8,633 nt of DNA from assembly GCA_031286555.1 (NCBI GenBank), contig JAITUD010000377.1, forward strand, positions 1 through 8,633. The letters run 5' to 3'. How positions within the stretch are numbered: position 1 is the stretch's first letter; every line of letters begins with the position of its first letter. The translations under genes were made by a program, and so were the position numbers. Of the stretch, positions 1 to 5,898 are shown one piece after another. The notes under the pieces were generated by a model. That model did no database searches. It worked only from the letters and a program-made list of their open reading frames with translations, and had not been told where the DNA came from. The DNA comes from Microbacterium sp. GTDB taxonomy: Bacteria; Actinomycetota; Actinomycetes; Actinomycetales; Microbacteriaceae.

Positions 1-935
1 TTGATGAAGCCCTTCTCGAAGTCGGTGTGGATCACGCCGGCCGCCTGCGGGGCCTTGTCGCCCTTGTGGATCGTCCAGGCGCGCGCCTCCTTCGGACCCG
101 CGGTGAGGTAGGTCTGCAGGCCGAGGGTGTCGAAGCCGATGCGGGCGAGCTGGTCCAGACCCGACTCGTCCTGCCCGGTCGAGGCCAGCAGCTCCGCGGC
201 ATCCTCGGGGTCGAGGTCGATGAGCTCGGACTCGATCTTCGCGTCGAGGAAGATGGCCTGTGCGGGGGCGACGAGCTCGGCGAGCTCGGCCTTGCGCGCG
301 GCATCCGTCAGCACGGCCTCGTCGACGTTGAAGACGAAGATGACCGGCTTCGAGGTGAGCAGGCCCAGCTCCTTGATCGGGGCGAGGTCGATGCCGCTGG
401 TCGAGAGCAGCTGGCCGCGCTCCAGCGCGTCCTTCGCGGCGGACGCCGCATCGAGCACCGAAGGATCGGTCTTCTTGCCGCGCACCTCCTTCTCGAACCG
501 CGGGACCGCCTTCTCGAGCGTCTGCAGGTCGGCGAGCATGAGCTCGGCGTTGATGGTCTCGAGGTCGCTCTTCGGGTTGATCGCGCCGTCGACGTGCACC
601 ACGTCGTCATCGGCGAACCCTCGCACGACCTGGGCGATCGCGTCGGCCTCGCGAATGTTGGCGAGGAACTGGTTGCCCAGCCCCTCCCCCTCACTCGCGC
701 CGCGCACGATGCCGGCGATGTCGACGAAGGACACCGTCGCGGGCAGGATGCGCTCGCTGCCGAAGATGCCGGCCAGCGTGTTCAGCCGCGGGTCGGGCAG
801 GCTCACCACGCCGACGTTCGGCTCGATCGTCGCGAACGGATAGTTCGCCGCGAGCACGTCGTTCTTGGTCAGCGCGTTGAAGAGGGTGGACTTGCCGACG
901 TTGGGCAGGCCGACGATACCGATAGTGAGAGCCAC
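1..935 (-). CDS. ychF: Redox-regulated ATPase YchF (OLA1 family), 3' end outside window
   Basis: P-loop NTPase of the Obg-related YchF/OLA1 family, a cytoplasmic, ribosome-associated protein that prefers ATP to GTP in characterised members. 311 complete codons are visible from a GTG start. Visible motifs: P-loop GLPNVGKST at residues 9-17, switch region NYPFATIEPNVG at 31-42, DIAG (G3) at 72-75, and NVDE (G4) at 203-206. NVDE replaces the NKxD of true GTPases, as is usual in YchF. The C-terminal TGS domain begins near TAGPKEARAWT (278-288) and the frame leaves the window after the conserved EKGFI. Family length is about 363, so roughly 50 residues are missing. The GTG is preferred because MALTIGIVGLPN matches the family N-terminus. 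The gene sits 23 nt after the peptidase gene and has no clear Shine-Dalgarno site, but a TAGAAT hexamer lies 8 nt before the start. Identification is secure. Confidence 0.97.
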   Translation of the reverse strand, partial: MALTIGIVGLPNVGKSTLFNALTKNDVLAANYPFATIEPNVGVVSLPDPRLNTLAGIFGSERILPATVSFVDIAGIVRGASEGEGLGNQFLANIREADAIAQVVRGFADDDVVHVDGAINPKSDLETINAELMLADLQTLEKAVPRFEKEVRGKKTDPSVLDAASAAKDALERGQLLSTSGIDLAPIKELGLLTSKPVIFVFNVDEAVLTDAARKAELAELVAPAQAIFLDAKIESELIDLDPEDAAELLASTGQDESGLDQLARIGFDTLGLQTYLTAGPKEARAWTIHKGDKAPQAAGVIHTDFEKGFI

Positions 936-943
936 GGGAGTCG

Positions 944-949
944 ATTCTA
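944..949 (-). promoter_or_regulatory. Candidate -10 element (TAGAAT) for ychF
   Basis: On the minus strand TAGAAT lies 8 nt upstream of the ychF GTG. It matches 5 of 6 bases of the TATAAT consensus. Transcription would begin at or within 2 nt of the start codon, giving a leaderless or nearly leaderless mRNA. No good TTGACA-like -35 is visible 16-18 bp upstream, which is common for actinobacterial promoters. The upstream peptidase ORF ends at 959, so ychF could also be read through from it. Confidence 0.4.
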
Positions 950-958
950 CCGGGGCCG

Positions 959-1618
959 CTACTCCAGCCGTTCCCAGTGCCCCTCGGAGACCACGCTGAC
1001 GTCGGCGCCCACCACTCGGATCGCGGTCTGATCGTCGATCGCGTACGCCGGGCCGTCCATCCCCTCCGCCCATTTCCGCGCGTGCGCACGGGTGTTCTCG
1101 GGCAAGGTCGGGTGATCCAGGTGCGGGAAGATCGAGAAGTCGACGAGGCCGAGCGTGCGGTCGCCGGTCTCCGATCCGTCCCAGGACACGAACTCGGGAC
1201 CGATCCGCGGCGTCATGACCATGCTGCCCGCGCTCAGCCCGACCCAGACCGTCTCGGACAGGCGCGGGAGGACGGCCAGCAGCCCCGACTTCCGGATCCA
1301 GTGCGCCAGGTAGGTCGCATCGCCGCCGTCGACGAGCAGGGCGTCGGCGTTCTCCACCCACGGCACCCAGCGCTCCCCGGCCATCGACGGCAGCGCGGTG
1401 AGCTCGAGCAGGCCGACGGACTTCCAGCCCAGCGCCGTCATCGAATCCGGCCCTCCGACGCATCGCAGCGTCAGTTCCGGACCGCACTGCGGATGCCCGT
1501 ATTGAGCGGTCGGGATGTACAGCGCCGACGACTCCTCGATCGGCCTGCCGAGCAGCTCGACGAGGGCCCCGCGGATGCTCGGGTTGGTGATCCCGCCCGA
1601 GGTCAGCAGCAGCTTCAT
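959..1618 (-). CDS. Peptidase S51 family protein (peptidase E-like)
   Basis: A 219-residue cytoplasmic protein of the peptidase S51 fold, related to class I glutamine amidotransferases. Characterised members are aspartyl dipeptidases (PepE) or cyanophycinases. The nucleophile elbow GLSAGSM at residues 127-133 puts the catalytic Ser at 129, following the family's G-x-S-A-G pattern. VDGGDATYL (96-104) is the conserved strand and turn before it. FPHLDHP (164-170) supplies the likely catalytic His, probably H166. IDDQTAIRV (194-202) matches the family's C-terminal strand. Length suits PepE-type enzymes (about 230). The N-terminus MKLLLTSGGI is typical, which supports the ATG start. It lies 13 nt after the methyltransferase gene and 23 nt before ychF on the same strand, so co-transcription is likely. 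Asp-X dipeptide specificity is inferred from the family only. Confidence 0.87.
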   Translation of the reverse strand: MKLLLTSGGITNPSIRGALVELLGRPIEESSALYIPTAQYGHPQCGPELTLRCVGGPDSMTALGWKSVGLLELTALPSMAGERWVPWVENADALLVDGGDATYLAHWIRKSGLLAVLPRLSETVWVGLSAGSMVMTPRIGPEFVSWDGSETGDRTLGLVDFSIFPHLDHPTLPENTRAHARKWAEGMDGPAYAIDDQTAIRVVGADVSVVSEGHWERLE

Positions 1619-1631
1619 GGTGCGCCGCGAC

Positions 1632-2375
1632 TCAGCCGCGCACCGCGCGGAAGGCCGCCGTCACATAGGGCAGGTCGATCGTCTGATCGCCCACCACGCC
1701 GAGCTCGTCGAACAGGTCGTGCATGCCTCGCTCGATGCCGGCCTTCTTCTCGTCGGACGCCGTGATGATGTAGCTGCGCGACCGCGCCATGTGCAGCAGC
1801 TGCTCGCGGTTCATCGTGCGCGTCCACTCCCAGCGCTCCGACTCGACCTCGCCGAAGGGCGCGGCGATCGTGGGTCCGTCACCGGAGATCATCTCCTCTG
1901 CGGGGCTGCCGCTCATGATCAGGGTGAGTCGGCGCACCCAGTCGACGCGTTCGTCGCGCACGTTCCAGATCAGTCCCAGCGCACCACCGGGCCGCACGAC
2001 CCGGCCGATCTCGACGGATGCCGGCACCGGATCGACCCAGTGCCAGGCCTGCCCCATCACGACGGCGTCCAGCGAGGCGTCCGGCAGCGGCAGCGATTCG
2101 GCCGTGCCGATGAACGTCGGCACCTGCGGGGACTGCACGTGCAGCGCGGCCAGCATCTCGGCATCCGGATCGACGGCGACGACCTCGCCGTCGGCGGCAT
2201 CCGCGAGCACTCGGGTGAGCTTGCCGGTTCCGGCACCGACGTCGGCGACCCGGCGCGCGCCCTCCGGCAGCTTCTCGAGCATCCACGCGACAGCTTCGAA
2301 GGGGTAGTCCGGGCGGCCGGCCTCATAGCTGCTGGCCGCCGTTCCGAAGGATGTCGCGCGCTCGCTCATGCTCAT
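1632..2375 (-). CDS. Class I SAM-dependent methyltransferase (Methyltransf_11 type)
   Basis: A 247-residue cytoplasmic protein with a Rossmann methyltransferase core in its first half. Motif I VADVGAGTGKLT is at residues 43-54, the acidic SAM-ribose-binding Asp is in VVAVDPD (65-71), TAESLPLPD (91-99) is the post-I loop, and GQAWHWVD (108-115) is a signature of the UbiE/trans-aconitate-methyltransferase-like branch. VVRPGGALGLIWN (126-138) is motif III. The C-terminal half (about 140-247) is a variable cap that would set the substrate, and nothing in it reveals what is methylated. Two in-frame ATGs lie 6 nt apart (2375 and 2369). The upstream one is chosen because TAGGCT ends exactly 6 nt before it, as in a leaderless start. 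It heads a same-strand cluster with the S51 peptidase and ychF and is divergent from the exonuclease gene. Confidence 0.88.
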   Translation of the reverse strand: MSMSERATSFGTAASSYEAGRPDYPFEAVAWMLEKLPEGARRVADVGAGTGKLTRVLADAADGEVVAVDPDAEMLAALHVQSPQVPTFIGTAESLPLPDASLDAVVMGQAWHWVDPVPASVEIGRVVRPGGALGLIWNVRDERVDWVRRLTLIMSGSPAEEMISGDGPTIAAPFGEVESERWEWTRTMNREQLLHMARSRSYIITASDEKKAGIERGMHDLFDELGVVGDQTIDLPYVTAAFRAVRG

Positions 2376-2381
2376 CTCGCC

Positions 2382-2387
2382 AGCCTA
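2382..2387 (-). promoter_or_regulatory. Candidate -10 element (TAGGCT) for methyltransferase gene
   Basis: TAGGCT on the minus strand is separated by 6 nt from the first ATG of the methyltransferase gene, the distance expected between a -10 and +1. The message would start at the A of the ATG and have no leader. It keeps the TA...T core of the TAnnnT pattern common in actinobacteria. No clear -35 is seen. The 59-bp gap is shared with the divergent exonuclease gene. Confidence 0.4.
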
Positions 2388-2434
2388 CGGCGCGCCTCGG
2401 GCACGCGCGAGAGGCGGAAGGAGAGAGTGAGGAC

Positions 2435-3028
2435 GTGGCTCTGGATTTCACTGCGATCGACTTCGAAACGGCGAACTCCAGCCCGGCCTCCCCTTGCCAG
2501 GTGGGTCTCGTCCGCGTCCGCGACGGCGAGGTCGTCGATCAGACCGGATGGCTGATCCGACCACCCGCAGGGTACGACGACTTCCAGGAATGGAACGTCC
2601 GCATCCACGGCATCCATCCGGAGGATGTCATCGGCGCCCCCACCTGGGAGGCGCAGATCGACCGGCTGCACGCCTTCGCCGGCGGCGACGTGCTCGTCGC
2701 GCACAACGCGGGCTTCGATCTGAACGTGCTGCGCCGTTCCTGCCAGGCGACCGGGCTGGATGCCCCGCCGTACCGCTCGCTGTGCTCGCTGGCCGTCGCC
2801 CGCAAGACCTACACCCTCGAGTCGTACCGGTTGCCGAAGGCGGCCGAGGCCGCCGGGTTCGGCGATTTCCCGCACCACGACGCGCTGGCGGATGCCAGGG
2901 CATGCGCTCAGATCGTCATCGACGCCGCCCGCCGCGCCGGCGCGGTCGACATCGAGGCGCTCTCCGGTGCGCTGAGCGTTCCCGTGGTGGAGTTCGCTCC
3001 CCTCCTCGCGGAGCGCGCCGCGGCCTGA
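2435..3028 (+). CDS. DEDDh-family 3'-5' exonuclease (DnaQ-like)
   Basis: A 197-residue cytoplasmic nuclease of the DnaQ/RNase T superfamily, expected to remove nucleotides from DNA or RNA 3' ends using two metal ions. All five catalytic positions are visible: Exo I AIDFETAN with D9 and E11, Exo II VAHNAGFD (88-95) with D95, and Exo III HHDALAD (147-153) with H148 and D153, the H-x4-D spacing of DEDDh enzymes. The C-terminal 35 residues are unremarkable and there is no BRCT or polymerase domain, so it is a stand-alone exonuclease and not a replicative proofreading subunit fused to a polymerase. The GTG at 2435 is preferred over a longer in-frame ATG at 2351, because the longer form overlaps the divergent methyltransferase and adds a low-complexity extension. 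An AAGGAG at 2418-2423 lies 11 nt before the GTG. rmuC follows 37 nt downstream, probably in one transcript. Confidence 0.9.
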   Translation: MALDFTAIDFETANSSPASPCQVGLVRVRDGEVVDQTGWLIRPPAGYDDFQEWNVRIHGIHPEDVIGAPTWEAQIDRLHAFAGGDVLVAHNAGFDLNVLRRSCQATGLDAPPYRSLCSLAVARKTYTLESYRLPKAAEAAGFGDFPHHDALADARACAQIVIDAARRAGAVDIEALSGALSVPVVEFAPLLAERAAA

Positions 3029-3049
3029 GCGGGTCTGCGCGGCGATGTC

Positions 3050-3054
3050 GGAGG
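3050..3054 (+). promoter_or_regulatory. Shine-Dalgarno site (GGAGG) deciding the rmuC start
   Basis: GGAGG ends 11 nt before the ATG at 3066. It lies inside the longer reading frame that would start at 3045 and is 20 nt from the ATG at 3075, so it best supports 3066. The spacing is somewhat long, so the choice of start is likely but not certain. Confidence 0.5.
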
Positions 3055-3065
3055 CCACCGGCATC

Positions 3066-4316
3066 ATGTCAGGCATGGATGCTTCAGCTGTCGCCCTCGC
3101 GCTGATCGCGCTGCTCGTCGGCGCCGCCGGCGGCTGGTTCGTCGCACGCTCCCGCTCGGCGGCCGCGCTCGCGCGCACGGAGGCCGAGGTCGCCGCGCTG
3201 CGCGATGACCGCGACCGGCAGTACGACCTCTACCGCGACGCCGTCGAGCACTCCCGCGCCGAGCAGCAGGCGGCCGCAGAACGCGCACAGCGTGAGAACG
3301 CCGTGCTGACCGCGATCGCACCGGTGCGCGAGAGCCTGCATCGGATGCAGCAGACCGTGACCTCACTGGAGCAGGACCGTCAGGTGCAGTTCGGCACGAT
3401 CAGCGAGCAGCTGCGCCTGGCGCAGGAGTCGGATGAGGCGCTGCGCGCCACCACGGAGACACTCGCCGGCGCTCTGCGCTCGACCGCGACGCGCGGCGTG
3501 TGGGGCGAGGCGCAGCTGCGCCGGGTGGTCGAGGCCGCCGGCCTGACCAGGCACGTCGACTTCGACCTGCAGACCACGATCTCCTCCGATCGTGGCCAGG
3601 GCCGCCCCGACATGGTGATCCGCCTCGCCGGCGGCGCCTCGATCGCGGTCGACGCCAAGGTGCCGCTGGACGCCTATCTCGAGGCGAGCGCGCTCGGCCT
3701 GAACGCCGACGAGGGCACCCGGCGTTCGCTCATGCAGAAGCACGTGAAGGCGCTGCGCGCCCACATCGACGCCCTGGCGAAGAAGGCCTACTGGTCGGGG
3801 CTCGAGGCCGGCCCCGAGTTCGTGATCTGCTTCCTGCCCAGCGAGTCGCTGCTCGCGGCTGCGATCGATGAGGATCCGACTCTTCTCGAGCACTCCTTCG
3901 GCAAGAGGATCGCCCTCGCCTCGCCCGTAAACCTGTGGGCGGTGCTGAAGACCGTCGCCTACACGTGGTCGCAGCAGGAGGTGTCCGATGAGGCGCGCAC
4001 GCTGCTGAATCTGGGCACCCAGCTGTACGACCGGCTCGGCACGCTCGCCGGGCACGCGGACGACCTGCGCCGCGCGCTGGAGCGCACCGTCGACAGCTAC
4101 AACAAGTTCGCCGGCTCACTGGAGAGCCGTGTGCTGGTCACCGCCCGTCAATTCCCCGGCGTCGACCAGTCGGCCCTGGGCGCACCGGCCAAGCCGGTGC
4201 TGACACCGGTGCGACGGTTCACTGCGGAGGAGCTGCTGGAGGGTGCGGACGACGAGCCCGGGATGCGCTCCGACATCGGAGAGCTGCGGGTCCGTCTCGA
4301 CCAGAACGAGGGGTGA
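3066..4316 (+). CDS. rmuC: DNA recombination protein RmuC
   Basis: RmuC-family protein, 416 residues from this start. In E. coli loss of RmuC raises inversion between short inverted repeats, and the family carries a PD-(D/E)XK-like nuclease fold, though its biochemical activity is poorly defined. Order of parts: an N-terminal hydrophobic helix (about 6-26) that should anchor it in the membrane, a coiled-coil-rich stretch rich in Ala, Glu and Arg (about 30-135), then the RmuC domain. Key sites are E148 in GVWGEAQLRR, D182 in GRPDMVIRL, and D196 and K198 in IAVDAKVPLDAY, in the order expected for the nuclease core. AYWSGLEAGPEFVICFLPSE (242-261) and the SPVNLWAVLKTVAYTW stretch are family hallmarks. 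Alternative ATGs at 3045 and 3075 would change only the first few residues. It follows the DEDDh exonuclease by 37 nt and converges with the small membrane protein, stops 18 bp apart. Confidence 0.95.
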   Translation: MSGMDASAVALALIALLVGAAGGWFVARSRSAAALARTEAEVAALRDDRDRQYDLYRDAVEHSRAEQQAAAERAQRENAVLTAIAPVRESLHRMQQTVTSLEQDRQVQFGTISEQLRLAQESDEALRATTETLAGALRSTATRGVWGEAQLRRVVEAAGLTRHVDFDLQTTISSDRGQGRPDMVIRLAGGASIAVDAKVPLDAYLEASALGLNADEGTRRSLMQKHVKALRAHIDALAKKAYWSGLEAGPEFVICFLPSESLLAAAIDEDPTLLEHSFGKRIALASPVNLWAVLKTVAYTWSQQEVSDEARTLLNLGTQLYDRLGTLAGHADDLRRALERTVDSYNKFAGSLESRVLVTARQFPGVDQSALGAPAKPVLTPVRRFTAEELLEGADDEPGMRSDIGELRVRLDQNEG

Positions 4317-4334
4317 CGCCCCACGCGAGCAGGA

Positions 4335-4628
4335 TCAGGCGCTTCCCGGCACCCACCACAGCAGGGCGACCACGATGCCCGAGGTCGCGAGGAAGGCGCC
4401 GATCATCCACCAGACGCTGACCTCGTGGCCCTCGTCCAGTCGCTTGCGGAACAGCACGTCGGCGCGACGCGCCGGATCGACCGCAGGAGCCTGACCAGCC
4501 GGAGAAGGTGTCGAGACCTTCACAACCGTGCCCTCAGGCAGATCACTGACCCGCAGGATGCGACCGGTCTCGGTGGTCACGGTCGCGGCAGGGGCAGCCT
4601 TGTCGGTCTGATCCTTCTGCGATGTCAT
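4335..4628 (-). CDS. Small tail-anchored membrane protein of unknown function
   Basis: I do not recognise this 97-residue protein. The N-terminal 20 residues are polar and low complexity. Residues 21-40 (TGRILRVSDLPEGTVVKVST) could form a short beta-rich unit, and a Pro/Ala linker follows. A charged stretch ARRADVLFRKRLDEGHE (53-69) precedes one strongly hydrophobic helix at about 72-92 flanked by Trp pairs, with only five residues after it. The positive side before the helix predicts the N-terminus in the cytoplasm and a tail-anchored topology. The ORF is real rather than a shadow: it has a strong GAGGAGG at 4636-4642, 7 nt before the ATG, no overlapping competitor gene, and a protein-like composition. 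It lies 99 nt downstream of glpX on the same strand and converges with rmuC. Co-transcription with glpX is possible, but the gap contains its own possible promoter. Confidence 0.78.
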   Translation of the reverse strand: MTSQKDQTDKAAPAATVTTETGRILRVSDLPEGTVVKVSTPSPAGQAPAVDPARRADVLFRKRLDEGHEVSVWWMIGAFLATSGIVVALLWWVPGSA

Positions 4629-4682
4629 CGTGCGTCCTCCTCGTTCCGACCGCAGACGCGCGATCGTGACCCGCCCATTCTG

Positions 4683-4696
4683 CCAGGCGCGCCTGG
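4683..4696. repeat. 14-bp perfect palindrome between glpX and the small membrane protein gene
   Basis: CCAGGCG/CGCCTGG is a perfect 14-bp inverted repeat with no spacer, preceded by TTTT on the minus strand. Immediately downstream on that strand is CAGAAT (4677-4682), a possible -10. The palindrome would then lie in the -35/-10 spacer, a place where repressors or MerR-type activators bind. No convincing -35 is visible, so an operator role is conjecture. A very short hairpin (5-bp stem, CGCG loop) is the alternative reading. Confidence 0.35.
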
Positions 4697-4727
4697 AAAA
4701 GTCCGTACCGGCGGCCGTTTCAGAGGC

Positions 4728-5714
4728 TCAGAGCCACTTCGAGACGAGGTGTTCGGACGAGATACGCCGCAGCGTTCCGGATGCTCCGCGCAGCACCACG
4801 CTCTCGGTGTAGACGTACCCGCCCTCGCGGCGCACACCCGAGACGAGCTGTCCGTCGGTGACGCCGGTGGCGACGAAGAGCGTGTTGTTGCCCTTGACCA
4901 GGTCGTCTGCCTCGTAGACCTTCTCCATGTCGAGCCCGGCGTCGATTCCGCGCTGGCGCTCGGCGTCGTCACGCGGCCACAGCCGGCCCTGGATGTGCCC
5001 GCCGAGCGCCTTGATGGCGCACGCGGTCACGATGCCCTCCGGGCTGCCGCCGACACCGATGCACATGTCGGTGCGCGCGTTGTGGCGGGCCGCATTGATG
5101 CCGCCGGCGACGTCGCCGTCGCTCATCAGGCGGGTGACGGCACCGGCCTCGCGGATCTCGGCGATGAGCTTCTCGTGACGCGGACGGTTCAGCACCGAGA
5201 CGACGATCTCGTCGACGGGCTTGTCCATGGCAGCGGCCAGACGGCGGATGTTCTCGCCGACGGGCAGACGGATGTCGACGACGCCGACGCCGGCGGGACC
5301 TGTGACGAGCTTGTCCATGTAGAACACGCTGGAGGCGTCGAGCATGGTGCCGCGGTCGGAGACGGCGATCACCGAGAGCGCGTTCTGCCGTCCGGCGGCG
5401 GTCAGCGAGGTGCCGTCGATCGGGTCGACGGCGATGTCGCACTCCGGACCGCTGCCGGTGCCGACCGTCTCGCCGTTGAACAGCATCGGGGCGTTGTCCT
5501 TCTCGCCCTCGCCGATCACCACGCGGCCCTGGAAGTGCACCGTGCCGAGGAACGCGCGCATCGCGTCGACGGCCGCGCCGTCCGCGGCCTCCTTGTCGCC
5601 GCGACCGATGTACGGCACCGCGCGGATCGACGCGGCCTCCGTGGCGCGCACGAGTTCGAGTGCGAGGTTGCGGTCGGGACGAAGGGGGCTGAGATCAGCA
5701 GTGAGGCTCACCAT
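4728..5714 (-). CDS. glpX: Class II fructose-1,6-bisphosphatase GlpX
   Basis: Cytoplasmic enzyme that hydrolyses fructose 1,6-bisphosphate to fructose 6-phosphate, the committed gluconeogenic step. In actinobacteria GlpX is often the main or only FBPase. The 328 residues from this start compare with 336 in E. coli GlpX. Motifs in order: GRGDKEAAD (37-45), GEGEKD (68-73) and DPIDGT (97-102), which form the metal and phosphate site of the lithium-sensitive phosphatase fold, then DGDVAGGI near 199-206 and GVGGSPEG (220-227). All are intact. The ATG at 5714 is chosen over the in-frame ATG at 5726 because TATGCT ends 7 nt before it and covers the upstream ATG. Neither has a Shine-Dalgarno site, and the upstream start would add only MLTG. 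It is divergent from fba, its partner in triose/hexose phosphate interconversion, across about 180 bp. Confidence 0.97.
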   Translation of the reverse strand: MVSLTADLSPLRPDRNLALELVRATEAASIRAVPYIGRGDKEAADGAAVDAMRAFLGTVHFQGRVVIGEGEKDNAPMLFNGETVGTGSGPECDIAVDPIDGTSLTAAGRQNALSVIAVSDRGTMLDASSVFYMDKLVTGPAGVGVVDIRLPVGENIRRLAAAMDKPVDEIVVSVLNRPRHEKLIAEIREAGAVTRLMSDGDVAGGINAARHNARTDMCIGVGGSPEGIVTACAIKALGGHIQGRLWPRDDAERQRGIDAGLDMEKVYEADDLVKGNNTLFVATGVTDGQLVSGVRREGGYVYTESVVLRGASGTLRRISSEHLVSKWL

Positions 5715-5721
5715 GCCGGTC

Positions 5722-5727
5722 AGCATA
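5722..5727 (-). promoter_or_regulatory. Candidate -10 element (TATGCT) for glpX
   Basis: TATGCT on the minus strand lies 7 nt before the ATG at 5714 and overlaps the alternative ATG at 5726. If used, the glpX message starts at or next to its AUG. The -35 region is not recognisable. The element keeps the TAT...T core of a vegetative promoter. Confidence 0.42.
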
Positions 5728-5898
5728 ACGACGCGGACGGGCAGAATCGGCGAGTTTCACGCTCTCTCAAGCGAAGGAAATTCTGTTCTTAACATCCATG
5801 AAGAGCGGGGCGATTTCCGAGCGCTTCACGGGGAAAGCATCCGCGCTCCTCCCCGGCTAAAGTGAGGCTGAACCCGCTCATCGATCGCAGGAGTTTTC
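5728..5898. promoter_or_regulatory. Divergent glpX/fba control region with AT-rich core
   Basis: This is the longest gene-free stretch in the window. Its segment 5755-5800 is about 41% GC by hand count, against roughly 70% around it. For fba the candidate -10 hexamers are TAACAT (5790-5795), which would give a leader of about 97 nt, and TAAAGT (5858-5863), which would give about 30 nt. Neither has a good -35 at 17 bp. The fba ribosome site AGGAG (5889-5893) is strong and 5 nt from the ATG. No riboswitch or long inverted repeat is evident to me. Confidence 0.5.

Noticed and set aside
203..206. NVDE in place of NKxD in YchF (residue numbers), first read as a damaged GTPase motif
   Set aside because: An altered G4 motif is normal for the YchF/OLA1 family and accounts for its ATP preference. 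It is not a mutation.
27..1031. 334-residue plus-strand open frame
   Set aside because: It is antisense to ychF, whose motifs are unmistakable. The frame has Arg/Gly/Leu-rich composition typical of GC-rich shadow frames.
977..2555. Long plus-strand open frames (977-1765 and 1515-2555)
   Set aside because: They lie antisense to the peptidase and methyltransferase genes, and the second also runs into the exonuclease gene. They show Arg/His/Pro-rich shadow composition and no recognisable motif.
2372..3178. 268-residue minus-strand open frame opposite the exonuclease
   Set aside because: The plus-strand frame carries all DEDDh catalytic residues. The opposite frame has no recognisable domain and covers the rmuC start.
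4725..4735. GGCTC-A-GAGCC inverted repeat at the glpX stop codon
   Set aside because: A 5-bp repeat with a 1-nt centre is expected by chance here and cannot form a stable hairpin, so it is not called a terminator.
4425..5792. 455-residue plus-strand open frame opposite glpX
   Set aside because: Its length is a by-product of high GC and glpX codon bias. It is rich in Asp/Val/His/Arg, has no known motif and crosses two real genes.
5700..5869. Direct repeat AGTGAGGCT at 5700-5708 and 5861-5869 flanking the glpX/fba gap
   Set aside because: Nine bases, one copy within the glpX coding sequence and no further copies seen. Chance is a sufficient explanation.
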